Of a stretch of 64,000 bases of DNA, positions 57,174-64,000 are shown piece after piece. Origin of the DNA: Singulisphaera sp. GP187 (GTDB lineage Bacteria > Planctomycetota > Planctomycetia > Isosphaerales > Isosphaeraceae). The position numbers were made by a program, and so were the translations under genes. Positions within the stretch are counted from its first letter, which is position 1, and each line of letters opens with the position of its first letter. The notes under the pieces are model-generated. The model had not been told where the DNA came from, made no database searches, and worked only from the letters and a program-made list of their open reading frames with translations. The stretch covers positions 648,727 through 712,726 of the forward strand of contig NZ_FSRB01000002.1 of assembly GCF_900129635.1 (NCBI RefSeq). The letters are read 5' to 3'.

Positions 57174-57400
57174 AGATCGACCCTGGCGTCCTGCGGAGGG
57201 AATCTCTTGAACATGACGAATGCGAGGGATGAGGTGACCTTGCTTCGTTCCGATAGGAAGCCGATTGCGAGTCGTCAACTCCGCCATAAAAATGCGTTCA
57301 AATTAGTTAATGATTGCATTTGGTTATATGGGTTGAATTTCTTGGGCTGCGGGTGCCTCGCCGCGCCTCGAGGGGAGCAAATCCACTCTGACGCGGCGGT

Positions 57401-59272
57401 TCATTTGTTCTTTTCCTGAAGCTCCTCAAGCAGACGGGGCACATAGCTGTCATACCGGGAGTGGGGACTCGGCCCGTTCGGGGGGAATTGACGAATCGTT
57501 TCGCGGAGCGGGGCGGCCTTGTCACCGAGGGCGCCAATGCCGTTCAGGGCTGACATCGTGACGAAGAAACCGTTCTTCGACCCGTCGCCGAGGCTGGCCA
57601 GCACCGAGAGGCTGCGCCCGAGGTCGATGCCGTCCCCGTACCGTCCAAGCGCTTCGGCGGCCACGATCCGCACGTAGGGGGAAGGATCATCGAGTGCCCG
57701 GGCCAACTCCTCATGGCCCGTGCGAACCCCTTCGCCGCCGCGCATCAGGAAACCAAGAGCGGCCCAGTAGCGCACGGCGCTGTCACTGTCGGTGAGCGCG
57801 GTCTTTAAGCCGGGCATCGCGCTGGGGGCGAGCATCGAGGCGAGCTCGGCGGTCTCGAACACGCGGCGGAATGGATACTTGGCCTCATCGTGGCCCATGT
57901 CATAGGGGGAGGAACCGCGGGAGCGGCTCTGGATTTCCCCTTCGGGCAGGAATCCGACGTCGCAGATCTTGGTCTCCCAGGCCCGATGCGCCTGGCGCAG
58001 GGTCGCGAGGATCGCCTGTTGCCCTGGTGCCGCGGCGAGGTTCTGGATCTCGTCGGGGTCGGCCTGGAGGTCGTATAGCTCCTCGGCCGGCTTCGTCTTC
58101 CAGAAGGCGTCTTGCGCGGGCGTGAGTCGTCCCTCGTCATGGAGTCGCTTCCAGACTTGCGTGGTGGGTGTCTGGAACATGTAGTCGAGGTACTGGCCGT
58201 AGATCTTGTGAGGCATGTAATTGCGAATATAGACGTAACGACCGTCGGTCGAGCTGCGGACCAGGTCGTATCGTTCGTCCATCCGCCCCCGGAATCCGTA
58301 GACGAAGGGCTGCGCGGGGGCCTGGTATTGACCCAGGAATGCGTGCCCCTGCATCCACGAGGGGGGCTCGATCCCCGCCAGGCTCAAGACCGTGGGCGCC
58401 AGGTCCACGAAGCTGACGAGGCGGTCCGACTTGCCGCCGGCCTGGTATTCGGGGGGCCGCAACGCCTTGAACTTCTCGGGAATGTAGACGACCAGCGGCA
58501 CGTGCAGGCCCGAGTTGAACGGCCAGCGCTTGCTTCGCGGCATCCCCGAGCCGTGATCTCCGTAGTAGAAAACAATCGTCTCTTCGGCGAGCCCGGCGTC
58601 GTCAAGTTCTTTGAGCCGCGCGCCGGCGTCGGCGTCGGCCGCGCTGACCTGGTCGTAGTATTGGGCCCAGTCCCGACGCACTTCGGGCGTATCCGGATGA
58701 TAGGCGGGAACGCGGACCTTGGCGGGGTCGTGGATCGGCGTGTGCGGCCGGGTCCGGATCTGGCTCTCATGGCTCTTGGTCGAGTTGAACACGGCGAAGA
58801 ACGGCTGGTTCCCTTGACGATTCTTCCAGTGGGCGCGGGCTGATGAGACGTCCCAGGTCGAGCCCGGTTCCTTGAGGTTGTAGTCGGTCTTGCTCTGATT
58901 GGTGCAGTAGTATCCCGCCTGGCGGAGATAGTGGGGGAACATCGCCTTACCGTTGGGATAAGCCACCAAGCTCCGCATCGCCTCGGCCCCGGTGCTCGGT
59001 GGGTAGAGGCCCGAGATAATCGTGGTCCGGGCCGGAGCGCAGACCGGGGCATTCGACCAGGCGTGCGTATAGATCATCCCCTTGGCGGCGAGTCGGTCGA
59101 CGTTCGGGGTGCTGGCGTATTGGTCACCGTAACAGCCCATCTGCGGTCCGTGATCCTCGCTGGTCAACCAGAGAAGATTCGGCCGAGCGTCGGCCCGGGC
59201 CGAGGCGGCCTGGAACCAAGCCAACACCGGGAGGATCAACCGAATTACACGAAAAAAGGATGACGTGAACAT
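57401..59272 (-). CDS. Secreted sulfatase with C-terminal HEAT-like repeats
   Basis: A 623-aa protein. Signal peptide about 1-28, Asp near LTSEDHGPQMG (residue 40), formylglycine motif CAPARTTIISG with Cys78 (C-x-P-x-R kept, alanine in place of the usual Ser/Thr), and YYGDHGSGMPRSKR near 265. After the sulfatase domain ends near residue 480, about 130 residues form HEAT-like helical pairs (MPGLKTALTDSDSAVRYWAA, DDPSPYVRIVAAEALGRYG). The HEAT part may bind a substrate or partner. ATG 59272 has GAGG upstream and starts the signal peptide; the frame extending to 59533 overlaps the neighbouring gene. Leftward, convergent with the other sulfatases. Confidence 0.9.
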   Translation of the reverse strand: MFTSSFFRVIRLILPVLAWFQAASARADARPNLLWLTSEDHGPQMGCYGDQYASTPNVDRLAAKGMIYTHAWSNAPVCAPARTTIISGLYPPSTGAEAMRSLVAYPNGKAMFPHYLRQAGYYCTNQSKTDYNLKEPGSTWDVSSARAHWKNRQGNQPFFAVFNSTKSHESQIRTRPHTPIHDPAKVRVPAYHPDTPEVRRDWAQYYDQVSAADADAGARLKELDDAGLAEETIVFYYGDHGSGMPRSKRWPFNSGLHVPLVVYIPEKFKALRPPEYQAGGKSDRLVSFVDLAPTVLSLAGIEPPSWMQGHAFLGQYQAPAQPFVYGFRGRMDERYDLVRSSTDGRYVYIRNYMPHKIYGQYLDYMFQTPTTQVWKRLHDEGRLTPAQDAFWKTKPAEELYDLQADPDEIQNLAAAPGQQAILATLRQAHRAWETKICDVGFLPEGEIQSRSRGSSPYDMGHDEAKYPFRRVFETAELASMLAPSAMPGLKTALTDSDSAVRYWAALGFLMRGGEGVRTGHEELARALDDPSPYVRIVAAEALGRYGDGIDLGRSLSVLASLGDGSKNGFFVTMSALNGIGALGDKAAPLRETIRQFPPNGPSPHSRYDSYVPRLLEELQEKNK

Positions 59273-59366
59273 TCGTGGCCTCAGTGGGGACTGGGTTGCG
59301 AAGCGGGTGACCGCGGACTGCGACGGAGTTGATGGGTTGGGAGGTGGAATAAAAAATGAGCATGCA

Positions 59367-59977
59367 TTAACTTCGAGGAAACCCTTGGTCGCCAACGTCG
59401 TCTGCCTGCAGGGTTCTCGAGACGTGAGGTGAAAAAGTTTCCATGTATTCCCACATGCGTTTCGGAATGGTCGGTTGGTCGTGGTAAAGGAAATATCGGA
59501 ACAGCCAGTAGGAATCGTCGCGATGAAATGCAAGCTCGACGGTGAGCTGGCCCGGATGTTCGAGGAATTCCGATTTGCGGTGAGTCATCGCGATCCGAGC
59601 GGGCTGGCCCTGGAACCGGATCGTCTGGAGCCGGCCTTGGAGGGGGGCTCAGTCGTGAGTTTGGCGACGTCCAGGGTGGCCTCTGGCTTGACGTTGGAGG
59701 GCGACCAGAGTTTGATTCCCCCCTCGTCCGGGTGCGCTTTGTCCCAGACGATCGCCGACTCCCAAAACTCGGGCCGGATGAGGGAGAAGCCGGTGGGATG
59801 AAAGACTCGTCGCCTTTCGTCTGGCCGCTCGACCGGGATCCCGGAGGTCGCCCGCCGTGGCATGGCATGCTGAACGACGCGGTAGCAGAACGTGAGGAAC
59901 ACCGTGATCGATGCGACCAAGGCGATCTGGCTGATGACCGCGAGCAGTCGTTCGTGGCGGGGGGAGTCGGACGTCAT
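59367..59977 (-). pseudogene. Membrane-anchored hypothetical protein, frameshifted in a C run
   Basis: Reading leftward from ATG 59977, the protein has one N-terminal membrane helix (ISQIALVASITVFLTFCYRV near residue 15) followed by a soluble region (FHPTGFSLIRPEFWESA, then GIKLWSPSNVKPEATLDVAK). At the six-base run 59642-59647 the frame breaks: as written it gives about 16 odd residues and a stop. With one more C in the coding strand it continues as LQGRLQTIRFQGQPARIAMT and RDDSYWLFRYFLYHDQPT, then to the stop at 59367. The continuation is protein-like over about 90 residues, so a single missing base is likely. Family unknown. Confidence 0.65.
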
Positions 59978-60276
59978 GAGGATCCAGGCTCGATGATGAC
60001 GACTCGGAAGGGAGAGCGAGCGCCTCGCTGGCACGAACTCTCGATTGGAGGCGGCGGACGTCACCAGTCCGTCGGATTCCCCCTCAGTTTAGCCTGCCCC
60101 GCGATGGTGTCGCAATCGGTGACTCCACGTGTCGTCGTGCGCGCCGAGTCGTTGCACAAAGTGACCATGCATGGGAAATAATCGGGATCCATTGAAATGG
60201 ATATTGTGAAAAAATAAGGAGTGAGTGAGGCTGCAAGTCTTGTTGCTTTTCGGTGTCGCGGCTTGGTTCCCTTGGC

Positions 60277-61047
60277 TCATTCAAAGCGAAGATGCTCGAC
60301 CGACTCTCCGGAGTCGCGCAGTTCGATCAGCGAGTCGACGCCGATCTGGAGGTGTTTTTCGACATGTTGGGCCGTGACGGTGACGTCGCTCAGGCCGGTC
60401 TTGACGCCTTCGGGGGTCATCGGGCTGTCCGAGACCAGGAGGAGGGCGCCTTTGGGAATGTGGTTCACGAAGCCAACCACGAAAATGGTGGCCGTTTCCA
60501 TGTCGATTCCCGCGGCTCTGCTCTTGCGGAGGTATTCTTTGAAGGTGTCGTCGTGTTCCCAGACCCGGCGGTTGGTGGTGTAGACGGTGCCGGTCCAGTA
60601 GTCGAGGCCGTGTTTGATGATCATGGCCGAGACGGCCCTTTGCAGCCGGAACGAGGGTAAGGCGGGGATCTCGGCGGGCAGGTAGTCGTTGCTCGTGCCT
60701 TCGCCGCGGATCGCGGCGATCGGCAGGATGTAGTCGCCGACCTTCGCCTTCTTGAGGCCGCCGCATTTCCCGAGGAAGAGGACCGCCTTGGGGGCGATCG
60801 CCGAGAGCAGGTCCATGGCGGTGGCTGCGTTGGCGCTTCCCATCCCGAAATTCAGCATCGTGATGTTCTCGGCGGTGGCCGACTGCATCGGCTTGTCCCG
60901 CCCCACGACCTCGACGCCGAATCGTTGAGCAAAGAGATCGATATACTTGGTGAAATTGGTCAGCAAGATGTACTGGCCAAACTCCTCAAGGGGACGCCCC
61001 GTGTACCGAGGCAGCCAGTCTCTGACAATCTCTTCCTTCGTCCTCAC
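60277..61047 (-). CDS. amn: AMP nucleosidase
   Basis: A 256-aa enzyme hydrolysing AMP to adenine and ribose 5-phosphate. It matches the short Bacteroidetes-type Amn in KTKEEIVRDWLPRYTGRPLEE-type start, FGQYILLTNFTKYIDLFAQRF, NFGMGSANAATAMDLLSAI, FLGKCGGLKKAKVGDYILP and AIRGEGTSNDYLPAE, and in the YTTNRRVWEHDDTFKEYL and GIDMETATIF blocks (catalytic region of the phosphorylase fold). The start was placed at GTG 61047, preceded by GAGAGG at eight bases, which gives the family's usual length; the frame back to 61290 would add 81 unrelated residues. Stands alone. Confidence 0.93.
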   Translation of the reverse strand: MRTKEEIVRDWLPRYTGRPLEEFGQYILLTNFTKYIDLFAQRFGVEVVGRDKPMQSATAENITMLNFGMGSANAATAMDLLSAIAPKAVLFLGKCGGLKKAKVGDYILPIAAIRGEGTSNDYLPAEIPALPSFRLQRAVSAMIIKHGLDYWTGTVYTTNRRVWEHDDTFKEYLRKSRAAGIDMETATIFVVGFVNHIPKGALLLVSDSPMTPEGVKTGLSDVTVTAQHVEKHLQIGVDSLIELRDSGESVEHLRFE

Positions 61048-61368
61048 AACCGAGCCCTCTCGAAGTCCTCGCGCTGGGATCAGCTCCGGCCCGGTTGGCC
61101 TCCCGTTGGGACCGTAGCCACCCCGCCCGCATTTTTTGATTTCATCCGCGGAGCGAGTCGTACCCCCGACTTCCGGAAAACCGCTCTCGACTCTTATTCT
61201 ACCGCGGCTCGAATCGGCACGTGACGGCTTCACGAGCTCCCACTCGATTTTGCCAATGGCCAGCGGACGCGGCTTGTATTCCTCTGGCAAATGTCATAGG
61301 CTGTCGGAAGCGGGCATGAGGGGCGGCAACCGCGGGCGTGTTGAGCTGGTCCAAGGGGGAGGATTCCG
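61048..61368. other. Divergent promoter region, no gene
   Basis: About 320 bases between leftward amn and the rightward membrane gene; no coding sequence supported. Confidence 0.4.
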
Positions 61369-61806
61369 ATGCGTTTTTTGCCGAGCGTACTCCGGCGTCA
61401 GCTGAGCGGGGCCGAGTTCGACGCCAAGCTGGGGCAATGGGTTTGCTGCCTCGCGGGAGTCGTCATTCTGCCGCTGTCGGTCGTGGCCTTGGTCCGGCAC
61501 CCGGGCAGTCGATCCGATTTCTTCGTCGGGCTTGGGGTGGCGTTTGTGTTGGCCTTGCTCCTCCTCATGTTGGGGATGCTGGTCAGGCGGATTGACTTGC
61601 TCAAGCTTCCCGCGCGGGCGCGTTGGGCGGAGTACCTCGGTGATCTTGCTTGTTTAGGAGTGATGATCGGTGGGATCCGGTTCGTTGCAACGCTCGGCGG
61701 TTCGCCCGCCCAGGTCACTCTTGGCATCCTCGTGGTCGGTTCGTTGAGCCTGGCTGTCCTGGTCTTCGGGATGTTGACCACCGTGGCTCGAGCGCTCAGG
61801 ACCTGA
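61369..61806 (+). CDS. Small multi-pass membrane protein
   Basis: A 145-aa protein with four hydrophobic helices (about 22-40, 50-70, 88-105 and 115-138). ATG follows GGAGGATTCCG. I do not recognise a family. It is 113 bases upstream of the DUF3124 gene on the same strand. Confidence 0.7.
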   Translation: MRFLPSVLRRQLSGAEFDAKLGQWVCCLAGVVILPLSVVALVRHPGSRSDFFVGLGVAFVLALLLLMLGMLVRRIDLLKLPARARWAEYLGDLACLGVMIGGIRFVATLGGSPAQVTLGILVVGSLSLAVLVFGMLTTVARALRT

Positions 61807-61919
61807 GCTTGAGAGGGGCCGGAGCCAACCGAGGGGAGCGACCGGGTCAGCGGGGAACACCTGTGGTATTCTGACAGAAAGGCTCTGCTTCAGTCCGGGC
61901 TCGAGAATTCGGTTGTCAC

Positions 61920-62477
61920 ATGCGTAGAACCAATGCCGCCGCGATTCTGCTGGCGGGCCTCCTTGGCTCAGGCACTTCGTGCGGCCTCGGGGGGGCTCCC
62001 GGGGCCGGATCCAACGGCCTTGCTTCGCCGCTCGGCGGCGCACCTCGGTTGGGCGTGACCGAGGTGGCGATCGGCCCTGACTTTCAGGCCGTGGCGGGGC
62101 AAACGGTCTATGTTCCGGTCTATTCCCACGTCTTTACCTCGGACGATGCGCGTCCGTTTCGGCTGGCCGTGACGCTCAGCGTGCGGAACACCGATCAGGT
62201 TCAGCCGATCATCCTCGTCTCGGTGAAGTACCACGACCGAGACGGCCGCCTCGTCCGCGACACGCTCAAGAAGCCATTGCGGATCGCCCCGTTGGCGTCG
62301 ATGGATTTCTTTGTCGAGGAAAACGACACGACCGGCGGCTCCTCGGCAAGCTACCTGCTCGAGTGGGTGGCCGAACGATCGGTCAGTGCCCCCGTGGCTG
62401 AGGCCGTGATGATCGGGACGGCGAGCACCCAAGGGATCTCGTTCGTCTGCCCCGGTCGCGTCGTCGCGGAACGATAG
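61920..62477 (+). CDS. Secreted DUF3124 protein
   Basis: A 185-aa protein with a signal or lipoprotein-type N-terminus (hydrophobic AAAILLAGLLGSGTSC; Cys21 could be lipid-modified). The rest matches DUF3124: QTVYVPVYSHVFTSDDARPF near 60, VTLSVRNTDQVQPI, VKYHDRDGRLVRDTLKKPLR, DFFVEENDTTGGSSASYLLEW and a closing GISFVCPGR. DUF3124 is a beta-sandwich-like extracytoplasmic family of unknown role. ATG at 61920 has only a weak upstream site. Confidence 0.85.
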   Translation: MRRTNAAAILLAGLLGSGTSCGLGGAPGAGSNGLASPLGGAPRLGVTEVAIGPDFQAVAGQTVYVPVYSHVFTSDDARPFRLAVTLSVRNTDQVQPIILVSVKYHDRDGRLVRDTLKKPLRIAPLASMDFFVEENDTTGGSSASYLLEWVAERSVSAPVAEAVMIGTASTQGISFVCPGRVVAER

Positions 62478-62616
62478 GGACGACCGATGCCACTGCCCTG
62501 CCCTTTTCTCTTGCTTGGATTTTGAACCGGCTCTGGACCTGACGATTCGTCGTCGTTCCGGCTAAGATGGGTCATTGCGGTCCATTCCGGTGATGACACG
62601 AAGCGGGGATCGGTCG

Positions 62617-64000
62617 ATGGCCAAGAAGAAACCCGGCAAGAAGGCCCCGAAAAAGCCGCTTCCAACGCGGGAGCAAGCCGAGCCTCTGCCCGAGACTCCC
62701 GATCACCGTGCCCTGGAAGAAGCGATGCGGGGTTTCTTCGGCCAGATGGCCGGCAGCCACGCGCCCGACACGCCCCAGGGACAGGCAGAGGAACTCATGT
62801 TCCAGGCGTTGGAAGTCACCGACAACCGGAAACGTGCCGCGCTCGCTCGGAAGGCCCTGGCTCTGTCGCCCGACTGTACTGACGCCTACATTCTGCTCGG
62901 CGAGTGCGCCAAGACCCGCAAGGAGGCGCTGGAGTTCTACCGCCAAGGGGTCGAGGCCGGCGAGCGGTCCCTGGGCCCCGATTTTTTCAAGGCTCACGCG
63001 GGGCAGTTCTGGGGTTTCCACGAAACCCGCCCCTATATGCGTGCCCGGCTCGGCCTCGCGGATGTGCTCTGGACCATGGGGCATCGCGATGAGGCGATCG
63101 CGCACCTCCAGGAGATGCTCGCGCTCAACCCGAACGACAACCAAGGGGTACGCTACATCCTCGCGGGCTGGCTCCTCAACATGGATCGGTTCGACGAGCT
63201 CGTCCGCCTGCTTGACGCGTTCGACGAGGCGACGGCCGCCTGGGCCTACACCAAAGCGCTGTTGGCGTTTCGCCGGGATGGCGATGCGCCCAGCTCCCAG
63301 AACCAGCTCAAGGAAGCCCAACGAATCAACCGGTTCGTTCCCGATTATTTGCTCGGCAAAAAGCCGATGCCGCGCGAACAGCCCGGCCTTTATCAGCTTG
63401 GCGACGTCAACGAGGCCATCCTCTATGCCGGTGCCGCCATGGGCGGGTGGAAATCGACGCCGGGTGCGCTGGGCTGGCTCAAAGCGGCCGGCTCGAAGGC
63501 GAAAGCACCGCAGTCGCGCCAGCCGAAATCGAAAGGGCCACTCCCCTTGGTCCAGAAACGGTTGCTCCGACTTCCGCAGGAGTTCGACGTCTGGCAGGCG
63601 GATGTCCGCCAGCTTCGTTCCCGGACCGAGATCGACGGCACGCTCGTTCACCCCTGGGTCGTGATTGTTTCCAGCCGGAGCCAAGACCTGATCCTGACAC
63701 AGAACGTTGTGGAAGACGCTCCCACGGCGGATTGGCTCTGGGATCAACTGGCCAGCGCGATGCAGACGCCGATCATGGGGGAAGCGCATCGTCCCACGGA
63801 ATTGCAAGTCCTTGCCGGTGAGTGGTGGGAGTCCCTCACGCCCCACCTCAATGCGATCGGGATCGAGGTCGAGACCGTGCCCGCGCTCGACCAGTTGGAT
63901 TTCGTCTTTGCGGAGCTTGAGACCGCCCTGGTCGGCGACCAGCCTCCGAGCCTGCTCGACATGCCCGGGGTTACCCCCGAGATGGTTGCCGGTTTCTATC
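62617..64000 (+). CDS. TPR-containing protein (partial, runs off window end)
   Basis: An open frame of 461 codons that continues past the last base, so its true end is unknown. A Lys-rich N-terminus (AKKKPGKKAPKKP) precedes tetratricopeptide-like helical repeats: KRAALARKALALSPDCTDAY near 77 and GHRDEAIAHLQEMLALNPND near 162. A second, more globular region follows from about 310 (PLPLVQKRLLRLPQEFDVWQ). The pattern resembles ST7-like/TPR proteins of unknown function found widely in bacteria. Start at ATG 62617 (GGGGAT upstream) rather than 62593. Cytoplasmic, no signal peptide. Confidence 0.8.
   Translation, partial: MAKKKPGKKAPKKPLPTREQAEPLPETPDHRALEEAMRGFFGQMAGSHAPDTPQGQAEELMFQALEVTDNRKRAALARKALALSPDCTDAYILLGECAKTRKEALEFYRQGVEAGERSLGPDFFKAHAGQFWGFHETRPYMRARLGLADVLWTMGHRDEAIAHLQEMLALNPNDNQGVRYILAGWLLNMDRFDELVRLLDAFDEATAAWAYTKALLAFRRDGDAPSSQNQLKEAQRINRFVPDYLLGKKPMPREQPGLYQLGDVNEAILYAGAAMGGWKSTPGALGWLKAAGSKAKAPQSRQPKSKGPLPLVQKRLLRLPQEFDVWQADVRQLRSRTEIDGTLVHPWVVIVSSRSQDLILTQNVVEDAPTADWLWDQLASAMQTPIMGEAHRPTELQVLAGEWWESLTPHLNAIGIEVETVPALDQLDFVFAELETALVGDQPPSLLDMPGVTPEMVAGFY

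Noticed and set aside
57174..57400. Short open frame after the small membrane gene
   Set aside because: No ribosome site and no protein-like composition; the 227-base gap seems to be intergenic between convergent genes.
62572..63846. 424-codon antisense frame near the window end
   Set aside because: The sense frame from 62617 is open to the window end and shows TPR-like repeats, so the antisense frame is a shadow.
1..64000. tRNA, rRNA, CRISPR or insertion sequence
   Set aside because: No T-loop-like tRNA pattern, rRNA core, regularly spaced direct repeats or transposase gene was seen; the repeats present are inverted and irregularly spaced.

Overview
The window looks like a chromosomal segment of a planctomycete, most likely of the Isosphaeraceae type. 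This is inferred from gene content and not from a marker gene. Supporting signs are the high GC content, several DUF1559 proteins (one with a textbook type IV prepilin N-terminus), Tat-exported DUF1501 and aldo/keto reductase proteins, three secreted sulfatases, a MoxR/DUF58/BatA-type cluster, and several families of short GC-rich palindromic repeats between genes. I saw no rRNA, tRNA, CRISPR array, insertion sequence or prophage.

Layout. (1) 0.2-5.5 kb, leftward: a stress group with DnaK, an HdeD-like membrane protein, a secreted YfdX-like protein, a TerB-like protein and an Hsp31/DJ-1 protein. (2) 5.9-15 kb, mixed: a Cys-rich mini-protein, an O-methyltransferase, a membrane-tethered endonuclease/phosphatase-fold protein, a three-gene membrane/DUF1559 operon, a regulator with an XRE HTH fused to a ligand-binding domain, a divergent DUF1559 pseudopilin, and a Tat-exported aldo/keto reductase. 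(3) 15.6-34.1 kb, all rightward: MoxR ATPase, DUF58, a BatA-like protein (frameshifted in a G run), a second VWA/GATase-like protein, a 1089-aa membrane/coiled-coil protein, a tandemly duplicated pair of secreted proteins (A1-B1-A2-B2) with LTxxQ-like motifs, a secreted squalene-cyclase-fold protein, and a 996-aa protein ending in a TlpA thioredoxin domain. This is the most unusual part of the window and reads as one envelope-associated locus. (4) 34.4-45.7 kb: an 853-aa protein with an internal DUF1559 domain, a LysR regulator, a DUF2127 membrane protein, a HAD phosphatase, two tandem paralogous membrane proteins, a secreted serine hydrolase, a decayed TauE/SafE gene and a Cys-free ArsR-type regulator. 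(5) 45.8-53.2 kb, leftward: DUF1501, a ceramidase-like protein, a Gfo/Idh/MocA oxidoreductase, a triple RidA-fold protein and the MFS transporter Fsr. (6) 53.8-64 kb: three sulfatases, small membrane proteins (one frameshifted), AMP nucleosidase, a DUF3124 protein, and a TPR protein cut by the window end.

Two genes (BatA-like, and a small membrane protein near 59.6 kb) are broken at six-base G/C homopolymers where one extra base would restore the frame. Homopolymer undercalling in the assembly is a serious alternative to real mutation. All domain names rest on reading translated sequence and recalling family features; no database search was possible.
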